Shown: one piece after another, positions 60,601 to 64,000 of the stretch
How the letters are laid out: each line of letters begins with the position of its first letter
How positions within the stretch are numbered: the stretch's first letter is position 1
Assembly: GCF_027744825.2 (NCBI RefSeq)
Contig: NC_071342.1
Coordinates: forward strand, 19,874,001 to 19,938,000
Origin: Synchiropus splendidus
Lineage: Eukaryota; Chordata; Actinopteri; Syngnathiformes; Callionymidae
Reading direction: 5' to 3'
DNA: 64,000 nucleotides
Notes under the pieces: generated by a model
Databases searched by the model: none
What the model was told of the DNA's origin: nothing
Seen by the model: the letters and a program-made list of their open reading frames with translations, nothing else
Made by a program: the position numbers and the translations under genes

Positions 60601-63027
60601 GGCCGAGTTCACACCGTCCTTCATCACGCCGGCGAGCTTCCTCTCTCCGGTCCTGGTGAAATCACCCTGAAAGCAAATCCACAGGCGTGTGTGAACTCAG
60701 CAGTAAACTGAAAAGGGTGCAGCTAAGAACGCATTTCCTCAGTGCTCTAATGAGCAATCGTGTGTCGTTTTGCAAAACGGTACGCTGCCATTTCCCTTTT
60801 GAGTATATTTACAGGGGAAAGCCAATAATTTGGCACAATCTCTTCTAGTGTTTAGCCCTAATCTCACCCTCCTGCAACCTCGACTGAGGGCATTCTGTTG
60901 TGTACTGGATGCAGTTGGATGATATTACAATAAAACTCACCATCGGATCACAAATGAATGGAAATTATAAAAACTAATGAGTGTAACAAGACAAAACACA
61001 CACTTGGCAGCCACGTCTCATCAACAAGCCTCTGTTACGGGACCATTATTACACCCGGTCAGCATTCATTCTCAACACAAACTATGGAAACATCATCTAA
61101 AAAGTTCATCTAAAATATGATGTTACCTTCAATGCAGCTGTTCCTGCATATTGTCTGCTGATGGTGTCTCCGTTGTTGGCCCACATGATCTGGTAGATCC
61201 TATAGCATTTGAGCGGCAGTGGCTGCTCAGGCGGCATCACCCCCAGCTTCTTCAGCTGCAGAGTGAACAGCAACACTTTCACTCACTTTGCAACACATGA
61301 TTCTCGGTTTTAAAGCAGCCACAGTCACCATGACAAATAGTGGATCAAGTCTAGGTCCTCACCTGTTGTTCCATCACCACACGGGCAATAGCAGCCTGGA
61401 CCACGTTGGTTCTGTCCAGACAGTCCATGCAGTTGACCCGGAAGATTCCCTCCTGCTTGCAGATGACTCCTGCCTGGTCCACCCTAAGTTACAAGAAAAA
61501 TGTCTATCTTCGAAAAAACAACAGGTGAGAAGAAGACATGAAGGAGAGCATTGTGGTGTGTGAAGAAAACGGCCTCAACTTCTGCCCCCAGAGCCTGAAG
61601 GTTTTGGCAGTCTTTGCCCGACTAGCATCAAGGGGGCGTGGAAGCTACCCCGGGTGACATAGGAAACTAAGATCTGGGTTCCAGTATGCGAACTCAGCAG
61701 ACGCTGACTTGATCCACCTTTGTATCACCATGTCCGGATATTTTAATGGTGTTTGAGTGGAGCAAACACCTGGTTTATGATCACATCAGGGTGGGGTGTA
61801 TCTTTTAGTTTGAGCTTTCTTCATGGCAGAATAACTTCTGTTTTGTTTATAATGTGTGCATGTGTTTTCTTTACAGGTCAGTCAATTAATATTGGAGACA
61901 AAAATGCTCATGTTTTTTGGAGGAAAGTTTTGTTTTCTCACACTGGGACTATTTTAGTGATGACAAAAAGCTTCAGTGTGTTCATGGACAAAAGGGTGAA
62001 GAAAAAAAAGACCATGCGTTGTCAGGCACATGACACTCACCAGCCCCACTTCATGTCTGTAATGATATCTGAGATCGCATCTGTCAATATTTGCACATTT
62101 TCAAACTTCATTCCGCGACTGAAAAACACAAAACAGCAGAAGGGGCGTTACCTCACGAACACATGGCGAAAAGGCAACAAGAGAGCGCAGCTTACCAATG
62201 CTCGTGGAAGTCAAAGGAAACGTAAGTGAGGTTGGGGTTGTTGTAAAGCAGAACTTGTTTCAGATAGGCATCGCCAATCAGCTTCTCTCGTCCACCCTGG
62301 TCCACTAAATTAATGATAATCTAGACAGGACCAAGTGTTCAGTCATTACTAGGGAGAACTGTGAAATCTTAAATAGTTGCAAGAAAAATAACAGGCCGTC
62401 GTCCGGCATCACCATAACAGTGACGAAAACACATTAACATTTGAAAATATATTTCCTGAACACGCTTTTAAATGCCATGCAGCAATGTGGGAAGCTATGT
62501 GAGAGATGTGACAGAAAGAAAACAATAGCCATAATTGGTATGAATAACCAATCTGAATGAGTCACACACCCTCCAAATTTAGTGCACGAACAACAATGAA
62601 AAGAGCTAAAAGCACCTGTTTTTTGTGCAGTTTCAGCTGCTCTTCAAAGTGGGCAGCAAAGTAGGATGTAGTTTCATGTTCTCCTGCAACAGCATAATAT
62701 TCATGATGTGAATTAACGCATTAAAACCTCTGAAGTTGTTTGGCTGTATAAAACAATTAGCTGATCAAATGTGAAAATGTAGGCAGTCGACAATCTCTGT
62801 GGGTCAACTGACCTTTCTCTAATCGTGGTCTGGGGTTGTAGCGGTATCCTGCCTGGCTCCAGAAGACTGGCACTGAGCCACGAGTCTGCACAAAGGATAG
62901 CGTGTGGCTGTGCACGTGGATCAACTGCTCTGTCTCCACATAGTTTGCAACGTGGCCGTCGGTGTCAACTCCTCGCCGTTTGTACCGCATCCCTTAGAGA
63001 AGAAAGTGTTCATGTAACAGTATCTAT

Positions 63028-63081
<54 letters not shown>

Positions 63082-64000
63082 CGGGTTGTTTTTGCGTTTA
63101 ATGGGTACATAACTTTGCATCGTTTTTACAGTAGGATCCTCACCAACACATACATTCTCATCTTTATCTTTGCTGAGCAAACACTTTCATCCACTAGTCC
63201 ACACAATTTGCTTCCCGTGTCTTTATTTTATGGTTGACCTGTTCCACCTGTGCCACATCTTTTGAAACAAACATTTGTCTTCTTCAATAAGAATGTTTGA
63301 ATTTAAACCTAAAGAGAACTCAGAGCTTGAATATTACATCACATTTCCATTTATCGCCCCAGCATTCGCTTCCCAGGGTTCCCCGTGGGATTGTTTCCCC
63401 CTGCTCAACGGACAGCGAGGGAGAGCTGACATTGCAAATCACATTTTCCTACATGTTGTGGAAAGCAGCAGAAACCACTGGGGGTTTCCGAACGTAGTGG
63501 GGCCCGACGCTGCCACATAAATGTAATATTGACAGTACTTTTGTTTGATATTTTTCCAACAGTGCACTCACGCTTTTAGTTTTTTTATGAAAGTATTTAA
63601 AAAGATGTATGATTTTATATTATATGAAAGTCAAATGTGATTACAATGCATTAAAAAATATAAATAAAGATGAAGTCATTCAGTCAAAATTATCTCCTTA
63701 CAGTGGTTCCCAAATTTGTTGTGCTGTCCCCCTGTGAGAAAGCCTTAAAATATCTATAAGATAATATATCTATTATTTTTAAATTTCTATGTATGCTTTT
63801 TTTTATTTTGTTGTTTTTTGGAGTAAAGTCTGAAGATAAGCAGAGGTCTCTGCTTAGACAGTAATGTGCAGAGGGAAACAACTGTTTAAGAACACCAAAT
63901 AGGGGGGCGCAAGGGCCATCTCTGGAGCCACTGCCTTATACCATGCTAACAAAACAACTTCCCTTTAAGTGATGTGGCTTGTATTCACCTGCACGGTGAC
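57700..64000 (-). CDS. inpp5f: inpp5f (Sac2), inositol polyphosphate 5-phosphatase F, 3' part (14 exons, 5' end outside)
   Basis: Endosomal Sac-domain phosphatase that removes the 4-phosphate from PtdIns4P, despite its name. Exons on the minus strand: 64000-63989 (partial, encoding RHRAG with the next exon), 62992-62813, 62683-62616, 62320-62196, 62118-62041, 61483-61363, 61255-61127, 60666-60549, 60488-60290, 60213-60142, 60069-59996, 59830-59702, 59626-59539, 58825-57700; stop tag 57702-57700. These give 838 complete residues (whole human protein 1132). Sac-domain stretches include MRYKRRGVD, ANYVETEQ, FVQTRGSVPVFWSQ, YNPRPRL, KFENVQ, RVNCMDCLDRTN, QYAGTAALKGDFTRTGERK and GVNSANRYYLNRF. LLLPDDEKFHGGWALI and GPEPTLFGKPKF belong to the hSac2 homology region. 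The 1.1 kb last exon encodes the variable tail with VQVASLTQAGLTQGINFAV, ending TQCQTRIIQI. Confidence 0.95.
58826..59538 (-). other. inpp5f: inpp5f penultimate-last exon intron
   Basis: A 713-bp intron with AT-rich unique sequence and a TTTTATTTT run near 58901. No gene or clear repeat is visible. Confidence 0.5.
60667..62040 (-). other. inpp5f: inpp5f mid-gene introns
   Basis: Introns 60667-61126 and 61484-62040 flank the catalytic exons and carry AT-rich unique sequence. No additional coding exon or structured repeat was recognised in either. Confidence 0.5.
61363..61483 (-). other. inpp5f: inpp5f catalytic exon (CX5R motif)
   Basis: Encodes VDQAGVICKQEGIFRVNCMD followed by CLDRTNVVQAAIARVVMEQQ. 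The Sac phosphatase active site C-MDCLD-R-T (CX5R) is complete, so catalytic competence is expected. Confidence 0.93.
62993..63988 (-). other. inpp5f: inpp5f intron with TA microsatellite
   Basis: A 996-bp intron between the partial first visible exon and exon 62992-62813. It contains a TA microsatellite at 63031-63081 and otherwise unique sequence. The segment 63690-63950 (cagtggttcccaaatttg to a gggggcgcaagggcc-containing end) resembles a decayed hAT-type repeat, but I could not find a clean second terminus. Confidence 0.55.
63031..63081. repeat. (TA)n microsatellite
   Basis: Twenty-five uninterrupted TA units in an inpp5f intron. Confidence 0.95.

Overview
The window is nuclear DNA from a vertebrate, almost certainly a ray-finned (teleost-like) fish. 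All genes are split into many short exons with GT-AG introns, plus one AT-AC intron, and the proteins match vertebrate families exon by exon. Introns are short, and the intronic DNA holds (TA)n microsatellites, hAT-type and TA-flanked DNA transposon remnants and degenerate minisatellites, as is common in fish. Nothing bacterial, viral or plasmid-like is visible.

Layout. (1) 219-10211, + strand: last six exons of hgsnat, the lysosomal heparan-alpha-glucosaminide N-acetyltransferase; its 5' part lies upstream of the window. (2) 13897-35785, + strand: complete ret, the GDNF-family receptor tyrosine kinase, 20 coding exons with a ~10 kb first intron. The alternative short RET9 tail is preserved as a read-through of exon 19. 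(3) 37703-40213, + strand: complete csgalnact2, chondroitin sulfate N-acetylgalactosaminyltransferase 2, 7 coding exons plus a leading non-coding exon. (4) 47709-41192, - strand: complete sec23ip, a COPII-associated DDHD/phospholipase-like protein, 17 coding exons. (5) 48242-55781, + strand: complete mcmbp, MCM complex-binding protein, 16 coding exons including a U12-type AT-AC intron. (6) 64000-57700, - strand: inpp5f (Sac2), an inositol 4-phosphatase; the last 14 exons are present and the 5' part lies beyond the window.

The genes do not form one pathway. They are an ordinary vertebrate neighbourhood: csgalnact2 and sec23ip converge, sec23ip and mcmbp are head-to-head and share a ~530 bp promoter region, and mcmbp and inpp5f converge. 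In human, RET-CSGALNACT2 and SEC23IP-MCMBP-INPP5F lie on opposite parts of chromosome 10q and HGSNAT is on chromosome 8, so this tight cluster is informative for synteny.

I found no convincing new multi-gene system. The observations most worth a second look are the conserved RET9 coding tail inside an intron, the 71-bp AT-AC intron in mcmbp, three hAT-like elements with 8-bp target duplications, a TA-flanked element embedded in a TA microsatellite, a near-perfect 58-bp foldback, a repeat array bounded by inverted ends, and TGACGTCA palindromes at three successive promoters. Splice sites were chosen by eye from frame continuity, GT/AG signals and remembered family sequence. Most exon ends should be exact; the hgsnat first exon start is the least certain.
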